A stretch of DNA of 64,000 nucleotides from Closterium sp. NIES-65 (Eukaryota > Streptophyta > Zygnematophyceae > Desmidiales > Closteriaceae), in NCBI GenBank assembly GCA_948144175.1, contig CANXME010002275.1, positions 231,001 through 295,000 of the forward strand, read 5' to 3'. How positions within the stretch are numbered: position 1 is the stretch's first letter; each line of letters begins with the position of its first letter. This document shows, piece by piece, positions 53,690 to 63,584 of this stretch. The notes beneath the pieces were generated by a model that was given only the letters and a program-made list of their open reading frames with translations, was not told the origin of the DNA and did not search any database. Made by a program: the position numbers and the translations under genes.

Positions 53690-54680
53690 TTCGCCGCTCG
53701 ATACCTAAGTTCGGGCCTAGGCTACTAAGCCTAGGCCCCACCTTTTAACTCTTCATTTCTATTACTCTCGACATGTTATCGGAGCTTAGTGTTCGTCCTG
53801 GCCTGTGGGCCCGCTTTACTTCCGCTGCTAAGATTTTACGGTCGCGCGCCTAGGGCGCGTGACGGTTTTATTTTTACCTTGTCCCGCCCACGGGCGTGTG
53901 ACTCCTTCCCTGCCCGTCGCGCGCCCCGTGGCACGCGACGGTGCCCTTCTACTGCCCATCGTGCGCCCCGTGGCACACGATGGTGCCCTGCTCGTCGTGT
54001 GCCCCGAGGCACACGATCGGGCCCTTTTATTCTACCCGTCGTGCGCCCCGTGGCACTGGCCCGCGACGGGCCTTTCCGCCCCTGCACTCCCTGCTGCCGC
54101 CCCTGACCCATCTGCACCGACGCCTCTTCGCCGCTCTGCGGCTTTCTTCCTTCCCACCCCCCCCCTTTCTCTTGTCTCCCTGCAGCCGTGGGGAGGAGGG
54201 TATGGGGGTGGAGGGTGTTGGAGCGTGGGGTCAACTCTCTCCCTTTCCCTCCTCCTTCTTTCAGTCCCACCGCTGCAGCTGCCGCTGGGGGAGGAGGGTG
54301 TGAGGATGTGGGTGAGGAGGGGGAGTGGTACCGGGGTGGCGGGTGTGAGGCAACAAGCAGCCGTCCCTCCACCTCTCCTCTCTTCCCCCTTTCTCTGCTG
54401 CTTCTGCAGCAGTGTGGGGGAGGGGATGGAGGAGGGTGAGGAGATGGTAGGGGTACGTGCTGTTGCTGTAACTACATACCTACCTACAAGCATTATGGGG
54501 GCGTGTCGAAATATTTTGTCATGTTTTATAATTGCTTGTAGTTGTAGTTAGTGTAGTTATGTAAACTTTTGTTGGTGGTGCACCTTATTTTGTTTCTATG
54601 CTATATGTACCCCTGAACCTATAGTGGAACCACCTTTTCACCAATTTCTCTCTCAACTCACTCGACATCGCTCCTAAGGA
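53690..54680 (+). mobile_element. NaL: chimeric non-autonomous LTR fragment inside NaK
   Basis: A PBS-like TGTTATCGGAGC at 53,774 follows an LTR-end-like ATTACTCTCGACA. A right-hand repeat from 54,504 (TGTCGAAATATT) to about 54,667 (CACTCGACA) resembles the T1 LTR (TTGCTTGTAG, GTGGTGCACC, CTCCTAAG). The left border is unclear because the sequence there contains an inverse copy of the NaK LTR hairpin block. The leader has four successive hairpins of the CGCGCC-CCGT-GGCNCG type at about 53,840-54,060. No coding is seen. Confidence 0.5.
53840..54065 (+). repeat. NaL array of CCCCGNGGC hairpins
   Basis: Imperfect units such as GTCGCGCGCC-CCGT-GGCACGCGAC, ATCGTGCGCC-CCGT-GGCACACGAT and GTCGTGTGCC-CCGA-GGCACACGAT follow one another. 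Stem bases differ, mostly with matching or wobble changes on the opposite arm. Confidence 0.65.
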
Positions 54681-54699
54681 AAATACCGCTCTGATACCA

Positions 54700-54908
54700 T
54701 GTGAAAATATTAGGTGTGGGGCCTAGGCTTAGTAGCCTAGGCCCACACTAGGAGATAGGTAAGTTCGAGTGGGTTAGGTGAGAGTCGAGAAATTGGAAGG
54801 GAAGTGAAGTAACTAGCAAGAGTTGGGATACAAGTACTTTGCCCTAAATTGGGTTGTACTCATTACAGAGTACCCCACTGCAGGCTAGACAGCAAATATA
54901 TTCTGACA
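54700..54908 (-). repeat. NaK 5' LTR
   Basis: 209 bp, right-hand copy, followed by the duplication GAAAC. Confidence 0.9.
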
Positions 54909-54913
54909 GAAAC

Positions 54914-55320
54914 TATAAGCTGCTCGAACCTGCGCTGCAGAATTAATATAAAAACAAATGTCATCGCCAAATGAAACGCCGATCGCCACCTTCGTCCCGT
55001 CACATACCAATCAAGAGACTTCATATTGCTTGATACACAGAGATCATTCGCATGCCTATAGTACCGAAGTTACACCCTCGCTTCCGTGGCCCGTTCATGA
55101 TCAGCCACATTCTCGTCCGTCATCACTCACCTCCTGTTACACGCCGATTGGTACATCAGCCCGTCATTCCGTGCCAGCCTACTTCGCTATAAATTCTTGC
55201 TCATGCCTTCTCTCACATTTGTACTCGCTTGACTCTCTAGTGCAATCCTTACCCGATGCATCAAATGCACTTGTAACGCACACGTAACAAAAACTCGATC
55301 TCTAAGCGAAAAGTAGACTT
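54914..55320 (+). pseudogene. Gy0 gypsy integrase C-terminal relic
   Basis: One frame reads VPKLHPRFRGPFMISHILV near 55,060-55,120, the GPY/F-like region that follows a gypsy integrase core. It lies in the orientation and position expected after the core relics. Frames are broken; no chromodomain and no LTR are recognisable. The relic fades out between about 55,320 and 55,420. Confidence 0.6.
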
Positions 55321-55399
55321 TAAACCTGCCTACCGACCTATAAACATGCCTTCACTTACGTTCGGTTGATTTCGGAGGTGGGCTTGACTTTGGTTTGGG

Positions 55400-55543
55400 C
55401 ACGAAACCAGGCGTTGTCAGAAAATTACACATGGACAGAAGAACTGCACAGTCCAGTACTAGTTTGGTGCAGGTCTTTTCTGAGTAGGGCAACAACCCCT
55501 AGACTGACACGAACCCAGAAACAACGGCTGTGATGCATCCACG
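55400..55543 (+). promoter_or_regulatory. Upstream region of the LRR gene
   Basis: Only about 140-220 bp separate the last recognisable gypsy sequence from the predicted start codon. I see no clear TATA box. Whatever promoter the gene uses must lie within or very near the retroelement debris. Confidence 0.3.
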
Positions 55544-58500
55544 ATGGCAAGGTCGCGTCGCGTCGCCGTTATTCTCATCGCATTCATACTCTCCCTCGCC
55601 TCACCGTCCTCGGCTGTCGTAACGCTCAACCCCTCGCAAGGTCGGTCGCGGCGCTGCCTCTTGTAAACGTTCCAAATACCACTCCCGTGACAGATCATCG
55701 ATGTTTTAGGACCCGTACATTTACGATTTATGATCTAAAACGCGTACGTTTTGAAAATCTACCCCTAACTTTACACCACGCCGCACCGCACGCACCAGCC
55801 CACCTCTCGCCTCGTTTCCAATGCTGCGCAGCGGGTCCAGCGGCGGCCGCTGCGTCTCTCCAGCTTCCTTCCCCGCCCGTTACGGCCTGTAGTAGCGTGT
55901 TTTCTCCCGTCCTATCTTAGTCTCACAAACGTCATCCTGGACCCCACACACTTCCTCACTATTTTTGACGCGCCTAAACCTTCCCGCCCGTCACAGGGCG
56001 TGCTTTCTCCCACATTCCGGAAGTCACACACTTCCTGACTCTCCCATATCTATTTTTTCCCAGGCTTTTCTAACTCCAAAATCACTGGTGAATGCATCGC
56101 CATCACGCATTTTAAAATGCGTTGAACCGTTTACTCCCCGTGCCAGCCACCCTCATTGAGGTGATTTTGGAGGCGCCTCAAAAGCCATCACGCAATTTAG
56201 AACGCTGCGTTTAACCATGTACTCACCATGCCACCCTCTCCGCGTGTGTATCCATCCATCGTCTCATCCACATCCGCCTCTCCTCCGAGGTGACTTTTGA
56301 GTCAACTCAAAAGTCTACTCACCATGCCACCCTCTCCGCGTGTGTATCCATCCATAGTCTCATCCACAGCCGCCTCCCCTCCGTGCCTTCTCTCCCTCCT
56401 ATTTTCGCCTCCTAATCCTGCTCCCCCCAACTAGGGAGGATGATCCCCCCTGCTACTCACAATCATGCTCCCCCCTGCTCCTTCCATTCCGCTTCCTCCC
56501 AATCCTGCTTCCCCCCTGCTCCTCCCACTCCGCTTCCTCCCAATCCTGCTTCCCCCCTGCTCCTCCCAATCCCTCCTCCCTCCTCCCAAACCTTCTTCCC
56601 CCTGCTCCCCCCAATCCTTCCCCCCCCTCCTCCCAATCCTGCTCACCCCTGTTCACCTCTGCTCTCCCCACAATCCTGTTCCTCCCAACCCGCTTGCTCA
56701 TCCCAATTTCTTTCCCCCTCCCCCCCACCCCCGCGGCTATCCCCCGCAGCGGCGGTGCTGGCGGAGTGTCAGAGGCAGTGGCAGGCGCAGCTGCGCGGAT
56801 GGAGCAAGGGGGGGGACTGCGCGCAGGTGGAGGGCGTGCGCTGCAATGCTGCTGGCTTCATCGTCTCACTGTGCGTGGGGAGGAGGGTTTGAGGGGGGGG
56901 GGGCTTAGGGGGGTGAGGTGGGGTGGGGGGACGGGACTGCATGCAGGTGGAGAGCGTGCGATGCAATGCCGCTGGCTTCATCGTCTCCCTGTGTGTGCTG
57001 CTTGCCCTAGAAAACAAGGGCCCTAGAATAAGCGATTCCAATACGGATGAAAAGTCAGGTTGGGTTCGTGAGTGCAGGCGCTTGCCCTGCAAAAAGTCAG
57101 CTGGGGGTCTGCTGTGGACATTTTTCAGGCGCCTCAGAACTTTTATCTTTCTGGGATGGTGATTCCAGTTGAATTCATGATTCCAGTTGAATTCATGATT
57201 CCAGTTGAACTCATGATTCCAGTTGAATTCATGATTCCAGTTGAATTCATGATTCCAGTTGAATTCAGGATTCCAGTTGAATTCAGGATTCCAGTTGAAT
57301 TCATGATTCCAGTTGAATTCATGATTCCAGTTGAATTCATGATTCCAGTTGAATTCATGATTCCAGTTGAATTTATGATTCCAGTTGAATTCATGATTCC
57401 AGTTGAATTCATGATTCCAGTTGAATTTATGATTCCAGTTGAATTCATGATTCCAGTTGAATTTATGATTCCAGTTGAATTCATGATTCCAGTTGAATTC
57501 AGGATTCCAGTTGAATTCATGATTCCAGTTGAATTCATGATTCCAGTTGAATTCAGGATTCCAGTTGAATTCATGATTCCAGTTGAATTCAGGATTCCAG
57601 TTGAATTCATGATTCCAGTTGAATTCATGATTCCAGTTGAATTCATGATTCCAGTTGAATTCATGATTCCAGTTGAATTTATGATTCCAGTTGAATTCAT
57701 GATTCCAGTTGAATTCATGATTCCAGTTGAATTTATGATTCCAGTTGAATTCATGATTCCAGTTGAATTTATGATTCCAGTTGAATTCATGATTCCAGTT
57801 GAATTCAGGATTCCAGTTGAATTCATGATTCCAGTTGAATTCATGATTCCAGTCGAATTCAGGATTCCAGTTGAATTCATGATTCCAGTTGAATTCAGGA
57901 TTCCAGTTGAATTCATGATTCCAGTTGAATTCATGATTCCAGTTGAATTCATGATTCCAGTTGAATTCATGATTCCAGTTGAATTCATGATTCCAGTTGA
58001 ATTCATGATTCCAGGCCAGATATTCTGGTGTGGGCAGCCGGGGAAGTGACTTCATAAACCATGCTTGCTGGACCATGCCTGCTGGACCATGCCTGCTGGA
58101 CCATGCCTGCTGGACCATGCCTGCTGGACCATGCCCGCATGCAACCATGCCATGCCCCCATGCAACCATCCCTCCATGCCCCCCATGCCTCCCATGCCCT
58201 TCATGCTCCCCATGCCCCCCTATAGGAACGTGAGTAAGAAGCAGTTGGAGGGGCCCATTCCAGATGCCATTGGGAACCTCACCGCACTCACTCTACTGTA
58301 CGCCGCACCTTGCCACGCCATGTGAGGCCATGCCATGCAAGCCCATGCCTTCAGAGGCCGTGCCGTGCAAGGCCATGCCAAGTGTGCCAACGATACGCGA
58401 GGTCATACCATGCGAGGTCATACCATGCGAGGTCATACCATACGAGGTCATACCATGCGAGGTCATACCATGCGAGGTCATACCATGCGAGGTCATTCCA

Positions 58501-61500
58501 TGGGAGGTCATACCATGCGAGGTCATACCATGCGAGGTCATACCATGCGAGGTCATACCATGCGAGGTCATACCATGCGAGGTCATACCATGCGAGGTCA
58601 TACCATGCGAGGTCATACCATGCGAGGTCATACCATGCGAGGTCATACCATGCGAGGTCATACCATGCGAGGTCATACCATGCGAGGTCATACCATGCGA
58701 GGTCATACCATGCGAGGTCATAACATGCGAGGTCATACCATGCGAGGTCATACCATGCGAGGTCATACCATGCGAGGTCATACCATGCGAGGTCATACCA
58801 TGCGAGGTCATACCATGCGAGGTCATACCATGCGAGGTCATACCATGCGAGGTCATACCATGCGAGGTCATACCATGCGAGGTCATACCATGCGAGGTCA
58901 TACCATGCGAGGTCATACCATGCGAGGTCATACCATGCGAGGTCATACCATGCGAGGTCATACCATGCGAGGTCATACCATGCGAGGTCATACCATGCGA
59001 GGTCATACCATGCGAGGTCATACCATGCGAGGTCATACAATGCGAGGTCATGCAATGCGAGGTCATGCCATGTGAGGCCATTCCATACGTGACCATGCCG
59101 TCTAATCCCATGCCATGTAAGGCCATGCTCCTGCATGAGGCGATGCATGTAAAAGCATGCAACTATGAGATCCATCCACCCATGGTTGGCCTATCTCCAG
59201 CATACCATATCTAACCTCTTCCCTTCTCCCCGCACGCGCCTCTCTTGTACAACCACCACAGTGCCACCCACTCCCATGCCATGCGCACTTTTGAGAATCC
59301 TCAACCGAGTTCCATCCACCCATGGCTGGCCTGACCTATCTCCAGCATGCCATTCCTAACCTCTCCTCATGTTATTCCTAACCTCTCCTCATGCCATTCC
59401 TAACCCCTCCTCATGCCATTCCTAACCTCTCCTCATGCCATTCCTAACCTCTCCTCATGCCATTCCTAACCTCTCTGCGTGCCATTCCTAACCTCTCCTC
59501 ATGCCATTCCTAACCTCTCCTCATGCCATTCCTAACCTCTCCTCATGCCATTCCTAACCTCTCCTCATGCCATTCCTAACCTCTCCTCATGCCATTCCTA
59601 ACCTCTCCTCATGCCATTCCTAACCTCTCCTCATGCCATTCCTAACCTCTCCTCATACCATTCCTAACCTCTCTTCATGCCATTCCTAAGCTCTCCTCAT
59701 GCCATTCCTAACCTCTCCTCATTCCATTCCTGCCTCACACGCCTCTGCGATACACCCTCCAATGCCAAACTTTCCCATGCCATGCATGCACACCTCCGGG
59801 GTTCTTGGCCCTGCGTCTCAGAGCGCCTTACCTCCCCCGCTTCATACATACACGATACAACTTTCCTTGATCCAGGTCTCTGTCACGATCTCAGGAAATC
59901 CAAGACCAGCTATATTTGAGTCACTTCAGACTTCTTGGATCTCGTTTGCCTTGCCTCCCTCTCTTCCCCTACATGACACACTACTTCCCTTGATTGATCC
60001 AGGCGTCTCTCAAGCACCAAGCTCACCGGCTCCCTTCCACCCACTGTGCCGCGCCTCACCCGCTTAGAAGAGCTGTGAGTAGCAACTAGCCATGCTATGG
60101 CCAATTCCATTCCCGAGGCACCCCAGATCCATCATTCCATGCATGGCAAGGCAAGCTGGAAACATGCGCTCCCACCCATGGTGTCTCACTTCCTCAGCTG
60201 GGCGAAACACAGTGGTTTCACTAACCAGGCGGCGTGACAAGCCTCAACATGAGCAGTGCGCAACTCGTGGCCACTTATACACATGCACCACCCATGGCTC
60301 TGCTGTGAAGGCTGAGTCTCATGGTACATTCATGGTTATGGTAGGATGGATGGTGCAACTTTTGAGGCGGTTCGAAAGCGTTTTGAGCTGAGGTGAGGTG
60401 CGAGTGACGACAGACATGGTATCGTAGCGGTGAGCTTCACAGTCGTTATGGTATGGTACATGCATGGTGGTGGATGGTAGGATGGATGGAATGGATGGTG
60501 AAGTGCAGGCTCACATTCAACCAGCTCCCCACCACAGCTTTGGCTTCGGCTGCTGCAGTGCTGCCAAGCGACCCACTTACATAACATGACATGACATGAC
60601 ACACCACATGACGTCACATTGCATGACATGATATGACATGACATGACATGACATGACATGACATGACATGACATGACATGATGTTGCTCCTTGTTCCCTC
60701 CCCACCCCATCTGAACGGCATGGCAGAACTCTCAGTTACAACACCCTGTCAGGCTCCATCCCGGAAGCCATTGGTGACCTGGCTGCCCTCTCACACCTGT
60801 AAGCCTCTATGTCCCACCTTGTCCATCGACCATGCCATCTCATACATGCCGCGTGCCACAAGCCCAAAAATTTTGTGGGGCAGCCCGAAATTCCTGGGTC
60901 ACGTTTGATGCTAGCATGGAAGCCCCTTGACCCGACAATTCCATCAGATCTAGGGTTGGCAAGATTTGGCGGTTGGAAACACCAGATGCATGGGGCTCCC
61001 GCTGTGCACTGCTCCGTATAACCTCGTGCCCACGCCACTTGTTCCCCATATGCACCTTGCTGTGCCTTGCTCCCCATATGCCCCTGCTGTGCCTTGCTCC
61101 CCATATAAACTTTGTTGTGCCTTGCTCCCCATATAAACTTTGTTGTGCCTTGCTCCCCATATAAACTTTGTTGTGCCTTGCTCCCCATATGCGCCTTGTT
61201 TGTGCCCTTCTCCCCACATGCACCTTGCTGTGCTGTGCTTGCATAGGTCTCTCGAGGAGAACAAGATCACAGGAGCAATCCCTTCATCCATCTTTCGCCT
61301 CTCGAATCTCACCTTGCTGTGAGAACCACTCTCCACCACTGCCAATCTTCTTTCTGTGTGCGATACCTTTTAGAAACTCTGACTGAGGGCGACCCTTTTC
61401 AGGCTCAACCCACCCCCTCCTGCATCAGGATCCTCATGGTTTCCCACTGACCCTCACTGACCGTCAGTGACCCTCACTGACCGTCAGTGACCCTCACTGA

Positions 61501-62154
61501 CCGTCAGCCCTCACTGACCCCCAGATGGGCATGACGAGCATGAATGATAGCAACCCCTGATGGGCAGGACGAGCAACCCCTCGTGGGCATACCTACTAGC
61601 AGTCTTCAGTGCCAAACAACGCACAATGTTGGATTTTTGAGACGTCTCAAAACTCGACAACAGCAGCCCAGTCATTTGTGGCTTTTGAGACGTCTCAAAA
61701 CTCATGGGCATGCCTAATAGCAGTCTTCAGTGCCAACCAATGCACAATGTTGCATCGCATGAGATGATAACGAGTGACAGCAGGAAAGAGTGTGTGTTGT
61801 GCATTCATGACAAATAAGCCCATGCTGTACCGGTCTCTCTCGGCTGCTCGGATAAGCCTTCACGTCTACATCAACTGCTTCTCATGTCATGTCATGTCAT
61901 GTCACGTGCCCCATGTTGACTTTTGAGTCGACTCAAAAGTCACCTCGTTACCATGGCATGGCACACGACACATTTTGAGTCGACTCAAAAGTCACCTCTC
62001 TACTGCTTGGATATGCCTTCAGTCTACATCAACTGCTTCTCATGCCATGTCATGTCACGTGCCCCATGTTGCGCCTGAATAGGAATCTCGGAACCAACAA
62101 GTTAGAGGGTACGATCCCTTCGGCCATATTTCACCTTACCAAGCTCGCCTTGTT
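55544..62154 (+). CDS. LRR receptor-type gene, 5' portion (seven exons seen)
   Basis: Spliced exons: 55,544-55,640; 56,750-56,870; 58,226-58,297; 60,003-60,074; 60,727-60,798; 61,247-61,318; 62,083-62,154. All introns are GT-AG. Exon 1 (97 nt) encodes a signal peptide: basic MARSRR, hydrophobic VAVILIAFILSLA, small residues before cleavage. Exon 2 (121 nt) encodes an LRR N-terminal cap (AVLAECQRQWQAQLRGW, then C-x6-C spacing in DCAQVEGVRC). Exons 3-7 are each exactly 72 nt, phase 2 at both ends, and encode one 24-residue plant-type LRR (for example NTLSGSIPEAIGDLAALSHL). The product so far is about 192 residues, extracellular. No transmembrane or kinase exon is in the window, so it may be an LRR receptor kinase, receptor-like protein or secreted LRR protein. 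Confidence 0.82.
55641..56749 (+). other. LRR gene intron 1
   Basis: About 1.1 kb, starting GTCGGT and ending CCCGCAG. It includes a direct repeat (ACTCACCATGCCACCCTCTC at 56,221 and 56,317), palindromes with CTCAAAA arms at about 56,171 and 56,293-56,314, and a long C/T-rich tract (about 56,440-56,740) with CCTCCCAATCCTGCT units before the acceptor. Confidence 0.6.
56934..56990 (+). pseudogene. Duplicated tail of LRR exon 2 in intron 2
   Basis: 57 bp repeat the last 57 bp of exon 2 (56,814-56,870) with a few changes, including the following GT donor. They translate alike (MQVESVRCNAAGFIVS against AQVEGVRCNAAGFIVS). The 5' part of the exon and its acceptor are absent, so it could act as an alternative donor but not as a complete exon. 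Confidence 0.75.
57162..58014 (+). repeat. 18-bp minisatellite in LRR intron 2
   Basis: About 47 copies of ATTCCAGTTGAATTCATG, with variants ending CAGG or TTATG. The variants repeat in the same order twice, giving a higher-order unit of 17 copies (306 bp). The repeat length is a multiple of three, so spurious 280-460 residue frames appear in several frames. Confidence 0.93.
58067..58140 (+). repeat. 15-bp minisatellite before LRR exon 3
   Basis: Five copies of GCTGGACCATGCCT, followed by looser CATGCCCC units up to the exon acceptor at 58,225. Confidence 0.85.
58398..59075 (+). repeat. 15-bp minisatellite in LRR intron 3
   Basis: About 45 copies of GCGAGGTCATACCAT, highly uniform. Open frames on both strands over it are by-products. 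Confidence 0.94.
59340..59740 (+). repeat. 22-bp minisatellite in LRR intron 3
   Basis: About 17 copies of ATGCCATTCCTAACCTCTCC plus TC, with few changes. It is the second, unrelated array in the same intron. Confidence 0.9.
60580..60682 (+). repeat. CATGA microsatellite in LRR intron 4
   Basis: A run of ACATG/CATGA pentamers, with a short imperfect part near 60,603-60,630. Confidence 0.9.
61045..61235 (+). repeat. 28-bp tandem repeat in LRR intron 5
   Basis: Five to six units built on TGTGCCTTGCTCCCCATATA with AACTTTGT or GCNCCT endings, running almost to the exon 6 acceptor at 61,246. Confidence 0.85.
61441..61512 (+). repeat. Short CTGACC/CTGACCGT repeats in LRR intron 6
   Basis: Alternating CCCTCACTGACC and GTCAGTGAC pieces, partly self-complementary. 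Confidence 0.75.
61635..61700. repeat. Two TTTTGAGACGTCTCAAAA palindromes
   Basis: Perfect 18-bp palindromes at 61,635-61,652 and 61,683-61,700. Confidence 0.85.
61919..61990. repeat. Two TTTTGAGTCGACTCAAAA palindromes
   Basis: Perfect palindromes: 22 bp at 61,919-61,940 and 18 bp at 61,973-61,990, with the same arms as those at 61,635 but a TCGA core. Confidence 0.85.
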
Positions 62155-62726
62155 GTGAGTATCCCATCCTACCTACTACCCCTCTGCCAATCTTTCAGAT
62201 CTGAGTTATTGTGAGATACCCTGTGCAATACCTTTAAGACATCCAAGTCACGGCAGCAGTCTGAGGTGACTTTTGAGTCAACTCAACATCGACTTTTGAG
62301 GCGCCTCAACAGTAGCAGCAGCCTGAGGCGACATGACATTTGAGGTGACTCAACAATAACCTTCAGGGATTTCCAAGTCGCGATAGTCTGGGGACCAGCT
62401 AGGATTTACTTTAAGGGGCCAACTAGGTTAAGTTCTAACTTCCTCCCTGGCGTATTTGACCTCGTGGCTGGCCTTGTGATAGTAAACTGTTTCGAGACGT
62501 CTCACAATAGTTCTTAATCAGCAACGTGACCTTTCTCCCTAGCTTATTTGGCCTCATGGCTGGCCTTGGACTCCACATGAGCTCGTTATGCCCACATGAG
62601 CTGCCCACTGCTTTGATTGCTGGAGAAATCAGCCTGCAGGCTGGACTAAGGTGAGACGGCCAGAGAGTGAAGCGCAAAGAACATGTTGCTGGTCCGGCAA
62701 AAATGGCTGGCATTCTGTTGCACTGC
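62155..62726 (+). other. Intron or flank after LRR exon 7
   Basis: No further complete LRR exon is visible. There are more CTCAAAA-arm palindromes (62,271-62,286 imperfect; 62,296-62,309) and two similar stretches, near 62,436-62,475 and 62,523-62,570, that resemble LRR exon ends but lack proper splice sites. Confidence 0.4.
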
Positions 62727-63456
62727 CCGACACATTTGGAGAACACATGGGCAAACGAGTCGAGTTTTTACTAGACTCGTTTGAAGTACTCGAAAATAAC
62801 GAGTTTCGAGTTCTGATTTTTGTAAAAAAAGCTCGTGAAAACGAGTCGATTTTTACTCGCGAGTTTAAAAAAGCTCGTGAAAAACTCGGCTAGACAGGCG
62901 AGTTACCCATAACTCGCGAGTTTTTTTTCACTCACGAGTTTTGTTTAACCTAGACGAGTTTTAAAAAACTCGTGCATCAAATGGTCCACCACGGGGGGGT
63001 ACAAATGTCTGTTTCTGGGTTAATATGCTGCTGGAGGTGTGGCTCGCTGTTTTGGATGTGTTCCACCACTTAATTGTGAACACTAGTGCAGCTGGCGTGG
63101 CGGTGAGTAGCTTTTTTGGAAAGTGAAAGGGGGGAGGAGAGGTGGGGCTGGCTGGGTCGTTTGTGGGTGTTGATGCGTGTGGCAGTTTTCTGGGCACCCT
63201 ACAACTGTTTTCGTGTGGCTGGGGTTTTAGGTTAGGGTAGTGTTTAACTTCGAGTCGAGTTTTACTTGACTCGGACGAGTTTTTTTAAGGCTCATCCGAG
63301 TTTTCAAAAAACTCGACTTTGGGGCTGAGTTTCGAGTCAGCATTTTGACCAAAAAAACTCGACGAGTAAAACTCGACTCGACTCGTCAAAGGGAAAGAAC
63401 TCGTCAAAACGAGTCAAGTAAAACTCGACTCGCCATTTGCCCTTGGAGTGTGTCGG
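62727..63456. mobile_element. Foldback / MITE-like inverted-repeat element
   Basis: The left end reads CCGACACA, then GGGCAAACGAGTCGAGTTTT (from 62,749). The right end, reverse-complemented, reads CCGACACACTCCAAGGGCAA, followed by ATGGCGAGTCGAGTTTTACT. The terminal inverted repeats are at least 35-40 bp, imperfect. The inner parts are crowded with CGAGTTTT and AAAACTCG motifs that can fold. The middle (about 62,960-63,240) has no transposase. No target duplication is obvious. A DNA-transposon-derived, non-autonomous origin is inferred. Confidence 0.6.
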
Positions 63457-63465
63457 ACTTGTGTG

Positions 63466-63545
63466 TGCTCAAGCCCACATGCGACACGACACTTGTGCGT
63501 GCTCAAGCCCACATGCGACATGACACTTGTCTGTGCAATATGACA
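63466..63545 (+). repeat. 36-bp direct repeat
   Basis: GTGCTCAAGCCCACATGCGA occurs twice in close succession with similar flanks (ACACTTGT). Confidence 0.75.
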
Positions 63546-63584
63546 CTGCCTTGGCTTGTCATAACAAGCCCTGCACGGCGGGTT

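Larger units (their letters stand above)
50792..54908 (-). mobile_element. NaK: large non-autonomous LTR element, minus strand
   Basis: Its 209-bp LTRs are at 50,792-51,000 and 54,700-54,908 (three mismatches) with a perfect duplication GAAAC (50,787-50,791 and 54,909-54,913). On the minus strand the PBS TGGTATCAGAGCGG follows the right LTR, and the purine tract CTATGGGGGTG precedes the left one. The 3.7-kb interior has no gag or pol; it holds a 1.2-kb minisatellite, other GC-rich arrays and the fragment NaL. The purine tract and LTR core match the copia elements. It is inserted in the distal integrase of Gy0. Confidence 0.9.

Noticed and set aside
58398-59075. Possible CRISPR-like array
   Set aside because: Units are directly contiguous with no spacers, in eukaryotic intron context.
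57072-59214. Frames of 250-460 residues made of MIPVEF, NHEFNW, CEVIP or MRGHT repeats
   Set aside because: They are translations of 18-bp and 15-bp minisatellites inside LRR introns, open in several frames on both strands.
60736-61345. Minus-strand frames reading YGEQGTTKFIWGARHNK repeats
   Set aside because: Translations of the 28-bp intron repeat; the plus strand carries LRR exons with proper splice sites on either side.
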